Positions 19,701 to 27,436 of a stretch of DNA of 64,000 nucleotides are shown piece by piece (positions within the stretch are counted from its first letter, which is position 1; the number at the start of each line of letters is the position of its first letter). Origin of the DNA: Bdellovibrio bacteriovorus HD100 (lineage in GTDB: Bacteria; Bdellovibrionota; Bdellovibrionia; Bdellovibrionales; Bdellovibrionaceae). The DNA is taken from positions 2,914,001 through 2,978,000 of the forward strand of contig NC_005363.1 in the NCBI RefSeq assembly GCF_000196175.1, written 5' to 3'. The notes beneath the pieces are model-generated. The model was not told the origin of the DNA and made no database searches. It saw only the letters and a program-made list of their open reading frames with translations. The position numbers were made by a program, and so were the translations under genes.

Positions 19701-21959
19701 GTTCGTATCCATCTTGCGGTTACCGCAGAACCAGAACTGGTTGCGGTACGTTTCATCCTCTGTGGCTGATGCCGAAGGCGCTGACCGTCCGAAGTAAACA
19801 TAGGCTGCTCCCGGAGCCGAGCCCACACCAGCCGCCGCATTATTGACCGGCAAACTGTAGTAATTGACCCCGCTTGGGAACGAGAAGCCAGAACTTCCCC
19901 AGCCACCTTCCGCTGGCGGAATTGCCGCGCAGGTATCCGGAGTCGAACAGCTGGCGGTCGTTGCCTTGATTTTCGCGCTTTGTGCCTGGATATACCGGTC
20001 TCCGGGCGCCCCTACGATCATGTCAGCGCCGCCCACCAGTTTCCCGGCAGAGTTGCGAATTCTGTAGCCACCATCCACATCGGCCCCGCCATGAATGGCA
20101 TGACCAAAGCGGGCTCCATAATGCGGAGTCGGTGCATAGATCTTCAGGAAACGGAACTTGGGATGAGTGGCGTTCGGAATAGCCCCCGCCGTCGGAGTTT
20201 CATAACCGATACCGGATTTGGAACCAAAGTACATGGCCACAAACCCTGTTTCTGGCTCATACTTTGAATCCCCTGGCAAATTCGGAGCTGGTGTCCCGTC
20301 CCAGTTGCCACGTGGCGCCCCGATGGCGATGTCATCATATCCATCACCATTGAAGTCACCAACAAAGGAAACCGCGTGCCCAAATTCGGAATTGTTGCCT
20401 GTCGGTGAACGTCCCGCCTGATCCCAGTGCGACGAAGGCCACAAGGATGTATCCGGCCACAACATCACAGCGGAACAAGTCGCCCCCTCAACAAGGCCGT
20501 TACAAGTTTCAAAGTTTTGCTGCATGTCTTTGATTTTGGTCGGAGACTTCAAGCCCTCAGCACTTCCGAAGAAGACAAAGGCCGAGCCATCATACTCATA
20601 AGGGCTGTAGGAGGTATCCTGCCCTGGGGCCCCGACCACCAGATCCTGACAGGCGTTACCCAAACGAGTGTCCCCGTTCAGATTTCCACTGCCGGACATG
20701 GATTTTCCAAAGCGTGCGTAAGGTGTCAGATCCTCAAAAGTGATGATCTGCGGATCCAACCCGGGAACCGCCGGATTCTGCACCGGATCCGGGGACGTTT
20801 TCAGTTTGAAACTTGCTGAACCTGTCGGCTTATAAGAATAGTAAATATAAACCGCACCGGCATTGGCAGATTTCACCCCCAAAGAGGCAATGGACATGTT
20901 CGGCAGGCCGACGGCGAGATCCGGCTGACCGTCACAGTTGAAGTCACCGGAGGTCATGGATTCGCCCATGTAAGCCACACCCGCGTCCGCCGCCGCAACA
21001 GGAGGCATTTCCTTATAACCCGGAATACCCTTGATGTAGGTGCTAAGATTATCAAAAATCAGAGTTTCATTTTTCGCACCGTCATTATAGTTCACACGAA
21101 TGGACAGATCCTCAATTTTACCGATCGTCCAGTTGGCCGAAGGCGAAAACACGATAGTGCCCGCGCCCACCAGCGGATCTGATACCGCTGTGTTACCCAT
21201 GTAAACCCGGCTGACATAGTTTTCATTTTTGTATTCAGAATTCACGACCGGCGTCACCTTCGCAAATGGCAAAGCACCAATCGAAATCGGGCTCAGCTCA
21301 TAGGCCGGTGTCGGGAAGGACGAGTTCGTGGAACCCGTCACCACTTTGGTGGGACGTTCATAGGTCTCATCCTGATACTTCACCTGAACGACGAAATGAA
21401 AGCGTGTCGATCCCGTCATGTTACGGAAGATATAGCGATTCTCCAGCGAAGTGCGATCCACCGCGGTCCAATTGGCAGTGTTTTCTGCCGTGGGATCCTC
21501 GTACTCTTTAAAGAAGATCTGATATTCAGCCACCTTGTTTGGATAGTCCCAAACCAGGATCAAATTGCCGTCGGCATCCTTGGAAACACTGCCGGCGCCA
21601 GTAAAGGGCTTGTAGGTGGTGACCGTGATCTCTTTATTGCCACCGACACTGTTGGTTCCATCAGTCGCCACCACTTTGAATGTATAGCTGGTGTTCGGCG
21701 CCAGATCACGAATGATCACAGAGTCCTGGAACGTTTCTGCCACCGCATCAGATGAAAGATTGTAATAGACTTTGTACTCGCGATAACGACTGTGCAACTG
21801 CCAGTAAACCCGGACCGCGGTTGGAGACAGCACTTCAACGCCCTCGGCTCCGGTAAAGTCACGCAGCAGACTTCCGGTCTCCAGCTTCTCTGTACAAGCC
21901 GCAAGGCTCAACAGACCCGTCAGCAGGACAGTTTTGAAAATCCTTTTAATAGAGAACAT
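16743..21959 (-). CDS. Integrin-alpha-like FG-GAP repeat lipoprotein B
   Basis: 1738 residues from ATG at 21959. That start has an AGGAG site eight bases upstream and opens directly into a lipoprotein signal (MFSIKRIFKTVLLTGLLSLAAC); an ATG at 22052 would add 31 unrelated residues. Two fibronectin-III-like domains (about 30-240) follow. Then roughly fourteen FG-GAP/VCBS repeats carry calcium-loop motifs of the form D-x-N-x-D-G-x-x-D (GDFNGDGYDDIAIGAP, GDLNSDGYEDLIVTAP, GDVNGDGTMDIMVPSE), enough for two seven-bladed propellers. The start lies inside the 3' end of the preceding paralogue (14-bp overlap). Family members bind proteins or glycans on surfaces. I infer a surface-exposed or periplasm-facing lipoprotein used for attachment. 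Confidence 0.88.
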   Translation of the reverse strand: MFSIKRIFKTVLLTGLLSLAACTEKLETGSLLRDFTGAEGVEVLSPTAVRVYWQLHSRYREYKVYYNLSSDAVAETFQDSVIIRDLAPNTSYTFKVVATDGTNSVGGNKEITVTTYKPFTGAGSVSKDADGNLILVWDYPNKVAEYQIFFKEYEDPTAENTANWTAVDRTSLENRYIFRNMTGSTRFHFVVQVKYQDETYERPTKVVTGSTNSSFPTPAYELSPISIGALPFAKVTPVVNSEYKNENYVSRVYMGNTAVSDPLVGAGTIVFSPSANWTIGKIEDLSIRVNYNDGAKNETLIFDNLSTYIKGIPGYKEMPPVAAADAGVAYMGESMTSGDFNCDGQPDLAVGLPNMSIASLGVKSANAGAVYIYYSYKPTGSASFKLKTSPDPVQNPAVPGLDPQIITFEDLTPYARFGKSMSGSGNLNGDTRLGNACQDLVVGAPGQDTSYSPYEYDGSAFVFFGSAEGLKSPTKIKDMQQNFETCNGLVEGATCSAVMLWPDTSLWPSSHWDQAGRSPTGNNSEFGHAVSFVGDFNGDGYDDIAIGAPRGNWDGTPAPNLPGDSKYEPETGFVAMYFGSKSGIGYETPTAGAIPNATHPKFRFLKIYAPTPHYGARFGHAIHGGADVDGGYRIRNSAGKLVGGADMIVGAPGDRYIQAQSAKIKATTASCSTPDTCAAIPPAEGGWGSSGFSFPSGVNYYSLPVNNAAAGVGSAPGAAYVYFGRSAPSASATEDETYRNQFWFCGNRKMDTNKHFSCLTNKAGFRILFPRSFYKDDQVGSGVKMTSRGFGTSVALVGDHSRYDATNTALTSPSDTNADGWAEAVVSSSYFNNGSKTNSGALWVFYGNPFKLYEMDAFKGIDAVDPNIKDSDWNDGSSQCDRFDTNNNLTKRKCAPTLIRSNSIGSNYYLGLYPEAMAVGDVTGDGLKDVVVGATGDGTKATNSGAAYVFTSLSGVGLTSNFLHLYNYQGQSYDYFGRSVAVGNFDGDYSGLTPLNDVFVGSYLDKSTKLGGGAAFGYYSKGQPLSSVNSVPAEKMVDHAASPQSLNFESIRIVGDINRDGYADAVAQISRPSANSKTYTTDAVVFFGSNLGLITTSYCKGNLARVFKPQNQNENYCYPSVNPAQGVTLSDIALPQLISKPTNLSSGWAIRAFDGGDINGDGFADVIFLDPGTGGQVVAYYGSRGGLQAVTNPKWLPAAGDPQYITTRWSPISWGSEFLGMDELSPHRRKVIHHGDFNGDGYSDLVLAVPTAPSFFTMNKGTSISDVNPPFGDPPAAGQGWQCYDEADSSCLNGVQAVEMGRVFIWYGSSSGVQTPKVKGYTPTDNEPTVNTNLLSSNSNYMIDTYGTEAAAVANKACSGAPGHSCKMQYLYSPMVRNVNYGYDRLRHMFGASIAVMDYNKDGIDDLVVSAPGWEDLACYYDADSRSNYGRLFLYQGSSNGIQAADRDSYYNSTYMGGSCTDDDQFQNLDPSLDQDGAAGRVYGLMPPILNGDLGVNRIGRYFGYRLDSAGDLNSDGYEDLIVTAPKESPKSGFSDSGMAYVYYGPLCGSDNNTTMWDYLETNLNKQMLYTDPDLPGGGAGLQCIRSVGTPKPAPQAFYAWDAKGGDMVGSEVMTGRMKKGDFNGDGFDDVILGSYGYDDSISGNSQLGRGLVFFGSSVGLHSADYPDTVVVGDAQGRMKPYVIQYEDTETSPNYFYLNTSSGDVNGDGTMDIMVPSEGHDGHAPINGIDVGNFFLLY

Positions 21960-24900
21960 AGACGACTCCTGTCGAGAATGCCTTGCCGGATGGATGATTA
22001 CGGCCTGGTGCAGCCAGTACAACATCGGAAACTCCGTCTCCGTTGATGTCACCGTTCACACTGTTGGATATGTAACTGTATTCATAAGCTTTGCGTTCGG
22101 GCAGATACAGCAGCATTGGCTCACAAAGAGGTGCTGAACCACCGTAACAGCGCGGGGTTGTTGTCGGCGTGGAATTGATCTTCAATCCCAGCAAACTGCC
22201 ATAGTAAACCACGAAGGCCCCGGAATCAGCCTGCACCTCTTCCAGGTCATAGTCTTTGCCCGGCATGTTCACAATAATGTCGGCGTAGCCGTCGTTATTC
22301 ACATCACCCACTCCGGCAAGGCCATATCCAAATCCGTCTCCGGAATCGAAGATGGCATCAGTTCCCAGGACCTCAAGTCGCTGAGGCTTTGGCTGGGACT
22401 GGCTGGTGTGCAGAGTGTTCTTGGCAATAGGGCTGGAGCCGGCCAGGAACAGATCCGTGGTGGCCAAGGACGTGGAGCCATAGAAAGCGTAAGCACTGCC
22501 CACCTGGCCGCCATAGAAGGAATAGACTTTTCCAGCCACCGGAGCCGACACCACGATGTCGACCACTCCGTCTCCGTTAATGTCACCTGCTGAGGCGACT
22601 TCAAAGCCAAAGCGCTCCGCCGCCGCGGCCGGATCCAGTTTTTGAATCGGCGTATAGCCCAGACCTCGCGCGCCACCCTTGAACAGATAGATGCGCCCCT
22701 TGAACGACGTCAAAGACGGATCACTGACAACCAGCTCGTCGCTTTCCTCGCCGGCCAGAACATCCAGAGAATCAGTCCCGACGATGCTCCACCCGAAGGT
22801 CACACCTGTGTCGGAGGAAGCCAGCATCTGCACTTTACAAACTTTGGGCAGCGTCTCACTGCATGGATTTTCCACCAGAACATCGGCCGCCGCTCCCAAA
22901 TCGTCCTGCAGACGAATGGTTCCGGTCGCACGATTGGTCTGTGGACCCGTGGCAGAGCCGTAAATCACGAACACACGGCCTTTGTTGGCTGCCGACATGT
23001 TCACACCACCCGGGATCACGTCCAAACTTGGCGTCAGGTTGGTCGCTGTGCCCAGGGCAAAATCCCCGTACCCATCGGCGTTGAAGTCACCAAAGGCGAC
23101 CGCACGGTTGATGGAGGCAAATGTACCAACAGACAATCCGGAAACCGGGAAGGACCCGTGCATATTTCCATCCGTATGGAAGGAAATCGTGTTCACGCCG
23201 CCGATACCGAATCGAAGGGGATTTTGCCCCACCGGTGCCAACGAAGGCGCATTGGCATAAACCACACCGCTGGAAGAGCCATAATAAATGTAACTGCCAT
23301 AGGTGCCCAGAATCAGCAGATCGTCGTAAGCATCACCATTCACACTGCCAATGCGGTGGAATTCCCGGCCAAACCCTGAGTCGCTGTCCACAGCCAGCTT
23401 CAGTGGCGCAAGAGGCGTCGCCGGATTTCTTGATGGCTCCGGTGTTGTCACCAGACCACCGGCACTGCCATAAAAAATCACTAGTTCAACAGTGCTGGCC
23501 ACGGAAATATGGGTAACCACATCAGCGTATCCATCCCCGTTCAAATCACCGACGATCTTGGCACGCTCATAGTGATAGTTCAGCTCTTTACTGAAATTCA
23601 CATTCACTGTCTGATCCGGGTTCGTCACCGACGCGGCGAAGGAACCGTTGGAATTAAAGACAAAGGCCGCTCCGTTGTAATAAGACGGATTGGAAAGATA
23701 AGGGGCGCCAATAATCAGATCCCCGGTTTTATCACCGTTGAAATCCGCGCCAGCCATACCACCACCACCGATCTGCGCACCGGCGGTCATGTCTTTGGCA
23801 TAAATAATAGAGGCACCGAATGGATTTACGCCACCGCTGTACCAGGTACAGTTGGTTGCGCAACCATAAGAATCATCATCGGACAACTGGGGAGCATCGA
23901 TACGCACACCCGCTTCGGTTCCCAAGGTGGAAACGTCAGGTTTGTACAAATAGACCACACCGTGATTCACAATGCTCTTTTTACCATCACTGCTTGTGAC
24001 CGTGCGGTAAGGCACACCCACCGCCAATGATGGAAGTCCTCGCGTGACATCCTCGATGTCCGCCACTGTTCCCAGGGAACGCCCGTACTGAACGCCCGCC
24101 TCAGAGGGACTGGTGTGCAGCGCCTGATTTTCACAATGCTCAAGACTGCCGGTCACGACATTGCGATTTTTCGCGTCACACGCCAAAGAGTTCACGGCAT
24201 TCACCGTTTGCATCGGCTCCAAAATTCCCTGCAATCCCCCGGTCGTAAAGTCCGCCGACCGTGGAGTCATGTAGTAACCGAACACCACACCGGCGTTGGT
24301 GCGGCCAGAGACCGTTGATGTTGGTGCACCGACAAACACGGCACCGGAAACATTTGGAGTCGAGTTGGTTGTGCCGATCACCTTGGTCAAAGGATAACCA
24401 TTCTGATTCGGCACCCCCAGCAGAGAATATCCGTACCCTTTCACCGTGATGTGAGAGGCACTGATTCCCTGGGTCGTGTCAGGGTAGGACTCTTTACACA
24501 TCCAGCTGGTTATTTGCTGCAAGTCCGACCCGGAAGTCGGCTGCACACCTTTACATGCCAGGATTGAGCCGCGTCCCGCAGCACGGGCCGGCACCCCGAT
24601 CACAAGATCATCACACTTGTTGAATTCAAAGCCTTTGTTCTTTGGTGCAGGTGAGGTTCTAAAGACATAGCCCCCGCCATTTTCGCAGGTGCGCGAGTTG
24701 TATGCCGAAGCCACTGCTCCGCCAAAGTCCTCGGCAACGCTTGTGCCGGCAAAAGATCCATCCGTCAGATCACCCGCACCGATGGTCTCAGCATCAATTT
24801 TGGCGTGGCTTTTCACCGCACTTGCAGGATAAAGCCCGAAGCGGTCTCCACGCAGAACGTGAATCTGACGTTTGCTGGCATTCGTCGTCACACCCATGGC

Positions 24901-26595
24901 CAGATCGTCATAACCATCATTGTTATAATCACCAAAGGTGATGGAATGCACATACGCTGTCGTGGAATCGCGATACTTCGCCGGACGACATTTGAAAGAC
25001 GTCGGGTCACAAGTGGCCTCATTCAGACCATAAGCACTTCCGCCAGCGCCCGTCACCAGGCCTCGGACCGGATCACCGAAAACAACAAAGACCGCGCCAT
25101 CGTTGGTCTGCATGGCAAGGTCATCACAGGTATGAATCTCTTTAAGCTTGTTCAAATCAGCCGGCGGCACCGCCGGAGTGTAAAGGTCGTCACAAAGACC
25201 CACACGATTGATCTTCGGATCGTTATCGGTGACACCTTCAGGCGGTTTATAGCGGCTGAAACAATCGCCATTCACATTCCCGACAGCGATGCGAATTCCC
25301 AGACGTGCATCTGAGGTCAGATCGGTGTAATAAATCAGCTGTGGATCCGGGAAAGAAGCATCCGCTGTCGGCACCACATCCGTTTTCAAACGCGGTTTGG
25401 GGCGAACGATATTTCCGTCAGCGTCGATCTCGTCCGGTGGCTGATACCCGTAAAACACAGAGACCGCACCCGTCGCATCATAGTGCCGTTCGCTGATATA
25501 AGGTGTCGCACGCGGAGCCGATACGGCCACATCTTTGTAACCGTCACAGTTAAAGTCACCAACCTGGATACCGTTACCCAACTCCTGCATGCCAAGCCCG
25601 CCACCGATAAGACGCGGCAACAAGGGAGCCTTGGCACCCGCCCCTTCCAGGCTTCGCACCAGAGGTTTGCTCAAGCCCGGCAGCCCATCCGGCTGAACAT
25701 CCACAATGGTCACCTTGCCATCCGTTGCCGTAACCTTGGCGTAGATGTTCTTCACACCCGGATCAATTGGAATGATGGAACGGAAATAGTCATTGCCGCT
25801 CACTGTCGCCAGACGAATGTCTGTAAAGCGTTCGAAAATCTCGGTCTTGTAAGTAGAATCCCCGCCCTCAGTCCAGAACCACGGGAAGTTGCCCACGAAC
25901 GCTGAGTTCATCCGAACCGCTGGCAGATTCGACAGCTGGGACTGAACCAGCACACACGGTGCTTTGGAATTCAGATACGTTTCACTCATGTTCGACGGTT
26001 CAAAAGTGCCGTCATCATAGAACGCCATCACCCAGAAGCAGTACTTCGCACCGCTGGGCAGGGAATTCACAAGAGAGGTGCTCTTATTGACCACCGTGGT
26101 GACCGCATTTGTTAGATCCCAGGATTCGCTTTCACGCTTTGCGAAGATCTTGTAAGTGACACCGTCTCCGTTTTTCACCCAGCTGACTTCCACAGAACCA
26201 TTGGACTGGGACTGCAGGCCCGAGGAAGGAATGCCCGAGAAATTCGCGAGCGTCTTGACGGTCATGTAGCTGTCGAAACCAAACTCTTCATCTGTCGTTG
26301 CGTCCACGCCGGACGTAGAAAATTCATAGTAGCTGTCCGGAGTCAGACTGTTCAGTGTCGTGGTCGCGAACGTTTCAGTTTTCTTCGGGGTATTAAAACC
26401 TTTTTGATAGACTCGATATTCTTTGAATCGCGCCTGCAGAGGCCATGATAGTCTTACACTCGTTGGCGAAATAGCCACGGCGCTTTCCAAACCGTTGAAT
26501 TTAGATGGCAAGTTGGTGCTTTGAAGACCTGCTTTCGCACAGGAAATCAGGACACCACATGCAACGTACAAAAGTAGTGATAGAAGACATTTCAT
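21946..26595 (-). CDS. Integrin-alpha-like FG-GAP repeat lipoprotein A, first gene of operon
   Basis: 1549 residues with lipobox LISC at about residues 16-19. The order is the same as in its neighbour: two fibronectin-III-like domains (SPTSVRLSWPLQARFKEYRV; the paralogue has SPTAVRVYWQLHSRYREYKV), then about eleven FG-GAP repeats (GDFNCDGYKDVAVSAP, GDYNNDGYDDLAMGV, GDINGDGVSDVVLAAP). Cysteines are frequent between repeats and may form disulfides. Both proteins end in an aromatic residue (VVYVLY and NFFLLY). The pair arose by tandem duplication and has since diverged strongly. The Shine-Dalgarno match is poor (GAGG 15-18 bases before the ATG). It heads the six-gene operon, so the operon promoter should lie in 26596-26900. 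Confidence 0.87.
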   Translation of the reverse strand: MKCLLSLLLYVACGVLISCAKAGLQSTNLPSKFNGLESAVAISPTSVRLSWPLQARFKEYRVYQKGFNTPKKTETFATTTLNSLTPDSYYEFSTSGVDATTDEEFGFDSYMTVKTLANFSGIPSSGLQSQSNGSVEVSWVKNGDGVTYKIFAKRESESWDLTNAVTTVVNKSTSLVNSLPSGAKYCFWVMAFYDDGTFEPSNMSETYLNSKAPCVLVQSQLSNLPAVRMNSAFVGNFPWFWTEGGDSTYKTEIFERFTDIRLATVSGNDYFRSIIPIDPGVKNIYAKVTATDGKVTIVDVQPDGLPGLSKPLVRSLEGAGAKAPLLPRLIGGGLGMQELGNGIQVGDFNCDGYKDVAVSAPRATPYISERHYDATGAVSVFYGYQPPDEIDADGNIVRPKPRLKTDVVPTADASFPDPQLIYYTDLTSDARLGIRIAVGNVNGDCFSRYKPPEGVTDNDPKINRVGLCDDLYTPAVPPADLNKLKEIHTCDDLAMQTNDGAVFVVFGDPVRGLVTGAGGSAYGLNEATCDPTSFKCRPAKYRDSTTAYVHSITFGDYNNDGYDDLAMGVTTNASKRQIHVLRGDRFGLYPASAVKSHAKIDAETIGAGDLTDGSFAGTSVAEDFGGAVASAYNSRTCENGGGYVFRTSPAPKNKGFEFNKCDDLVIGVPARAAGRGSILACKGVQPTSGSDLQQITSWMCKESYPDTTQGISASHITVKGYGYSLLGVPNQNGYPLTKVIGTTNSTPNVSGAVFVGAPTSTVSGRTNAGVVFGYYMTPRSADFTTGGLQGILEPMQTVNAVNSLACDAKNRNVVTGSLEHCENQALHTSPSEAGVQYGRSLGTVADIEDVTRGLPSLAVGVPYRTVTSSDGKKSIVNHGVVYLYKPDVSTLGTEAGVRIDAPQLSDDDSYGCATNCTWYSGGVNPFGASIIYAKDMTAGAQIGGGGMAGADFNGDKTGDLIIGAPYLSNPSYYNGAAFVFNSNGSFAASVTNPDQTVNVNFSKELNYHYERAKIVGDLNGDGYADVVTHISVASTVELVIFYGSAGGLVTTPEPSRNPATPLAPLKLAVDSDSGFGREFHRIGSVNGDAYDDLLILGTYGSYIYYGSSSGVVYANAPSLAPVGQNPLRFGIGGVNTISFHTDGNMHGSFPVSGLSVGTFASINRAVAFGDFNADGYGDFALGTATNLTPSLDVIPGGVNMSAANKGRVFVIYGSATGPQTNRATGTIRLQDDLGAAADVLVENPCSETLPKVCKVQMLASSDTGVTFGWSIVGTDSLDVLAGEESDELVVSDPSLTSFKGRIYLFKGGARGLGYTPIQKLDPAAAAERFGFEVASAGDINGDGVVDIVVSAPVAGKVYSFYGGQVGSAYAFYGSTSLATTDLFLAGSSPIAKNTLHTSQSQPKPQRLEVLGTDAIFDSGDGFGYGLAGVGDVNNDGYADIIVNMPGKDYDLEEVQADSGAFVVYYGSLLGLKINSTPTTTPRCYGGSAPLCEPMLLYLPERKAYEYSYISNSVNGDINGDGVSDVVLAAPGRNHPSGKAFSTGVVYVLY

Positions 26596-26619
26596 ATTAG
26601 ATTCAGGCTAGCCTCACTT

Positions 26620-26826
26620 TCAGGTCTTGGAAATGCCGTTTGAAAGCGCACAGATGATGGTACAGTCCAGCTGGGAGCCCATTCTATCGACGTTTTTCAG
26701 GTCTTTAAGCCAGAGCAGAATCAGCTTGATACTCTTAAATGAAATCAGTGCAAGATAAGCGTCCCACTCGTGGCGATCCTCGTTCACCAAAAGGGGAACA
26801 GTTTCTGATTGCATGAACAGATCCAA
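26620..26826 (-). CDS. Doubtful small ORF or gene remnant
   Basis: 68 codons from a TTG, or 64 from ATG at 26814. Codon choice and residue make-up look protein-like (SETVPLLVNEDRHEWDAY), and the open frame continues upstream of the TTG for 14 codons to a TGA without a good start. No ribosome site fits well. It fills most of the 308-bp gap upstream of the FG-GAP operon. It may be a short hypothetical gene or the tail of a decayed one; nothing links it to a family. Confidence 0.25.
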   Translation of the reverse strand: MDLFMQSETVPLLVNEDRHEWDAYLALISFKSIKLILLWLKDLKNVDRMGSQLDCTIICALSNGISKT

Positions 26827-26903
26827 CGCGCCTGAATTCCAAATTTGAATCAGAATCTTGGATGAGTATCAGTGATGCATTTTGAAAATCTAAGGAACAC
26901 CTG

Positions 26904-27380
26904 ATGAACACAAAAGTAAACGGAAGCACGATTGAAATCTCTCTGGAAGGACCTATCAGCGAGAAAACCTCTTTGTTTGAACTCAACATTCAAAACTACA
27001 AAGACATCAAACTGAACATGTCCAAGGTGACATTCATCAACTCCATCGGCGTTAAGAACTGGATCATGTGGACTTGCCGTGTGCCGACCGATGCAAAGCT
27101 GTCACTGGATGAATGCCCGTTCGTCATTGTGAATCAAGTGAACATCGTTCAGGGTTTTCTGCCAAAAAATGCCCGCGTGACTTCTTTCAATGCACCTTTC
27201 CTGTGTGAAGACTGCTCTCACGAACACGTGATCAAACTGAGTGAGAACGTTCACTACAATTACGCTGGTGAGCAGGAATCAAAATTAAATTTGCCATCTG
27301 AAATAAAGTGTTCCAAATGTTCCGCGAAACTCGAACCGGATTTCATCGTGGATAAAACATTTGGATTTCTAAAAAAATAA
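26904..27380 (+). CDS. STAS-like protein with C-terminal zinc-ribbon
   Basis: 158 residues with an AAGGA site before the ATG. The N-terminal 90 residues read like a STAS domain (STIEISLEGPIS, IKLNMSKVTFINSIGVKNW), the fold of anti-sigma-factor antagonists. The usual phosphorylated serine in the D-x-S-G-x-G motif is represented here by NSIGV. Two CxxC pairs follow (LCEDCSHEHV near 98-107 and CSKCSAKLEP near 136-145), which should bind one zinc ion. It is divergent from the FG-GAP operon and lies 56 bp upstream of the FecR-domain gene. A regulatory or scaffolding role is inferred from the fold; partners are not visible. Confidence 0.7.
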   Translation: MNTKVNGSTIEISLEGPISEKTSLFELNIQNYKDIKLNMSKVTFINSIGVKNWIMWTCRVPTDAKLSLDECPFVIVNQVNIVQGFLPKNARVTSFNAPFLCEDCSHEHVIKLSENVHYNYAGEQESKLNLPSEIKCSKCSAKLEPDFIVDKTFGFLKK

Positions 27381-27436
27381 AGCCTGTGAACCGGTCGCGT
27401 CTGTACATCGACAGATAAATCCCCCATAGTAGGGGA

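Noticed and set aside
21959-22052. Upstream ATG giving the second FG-GAP protein 31 more residues
   Set aside because: It would bury the lipoprotein signal inside the chain; ATG at 21959 has a strong ribosome site and places the lipobox correctly.
16743-26595. Repeated GA(T/C)GG(C/A)GA-type DNA motifs
   Set aside because: These encode the FG-GAP calcium loops (DxNxDGxxD) and are protein repeats, not regulatory or mobile DNA.
26735-26989. 84-codon minus-strand open frame
   Set aside because: Overlaps the STAS-like gene start on the other strand, has no ribosome site and no protein-like composition.
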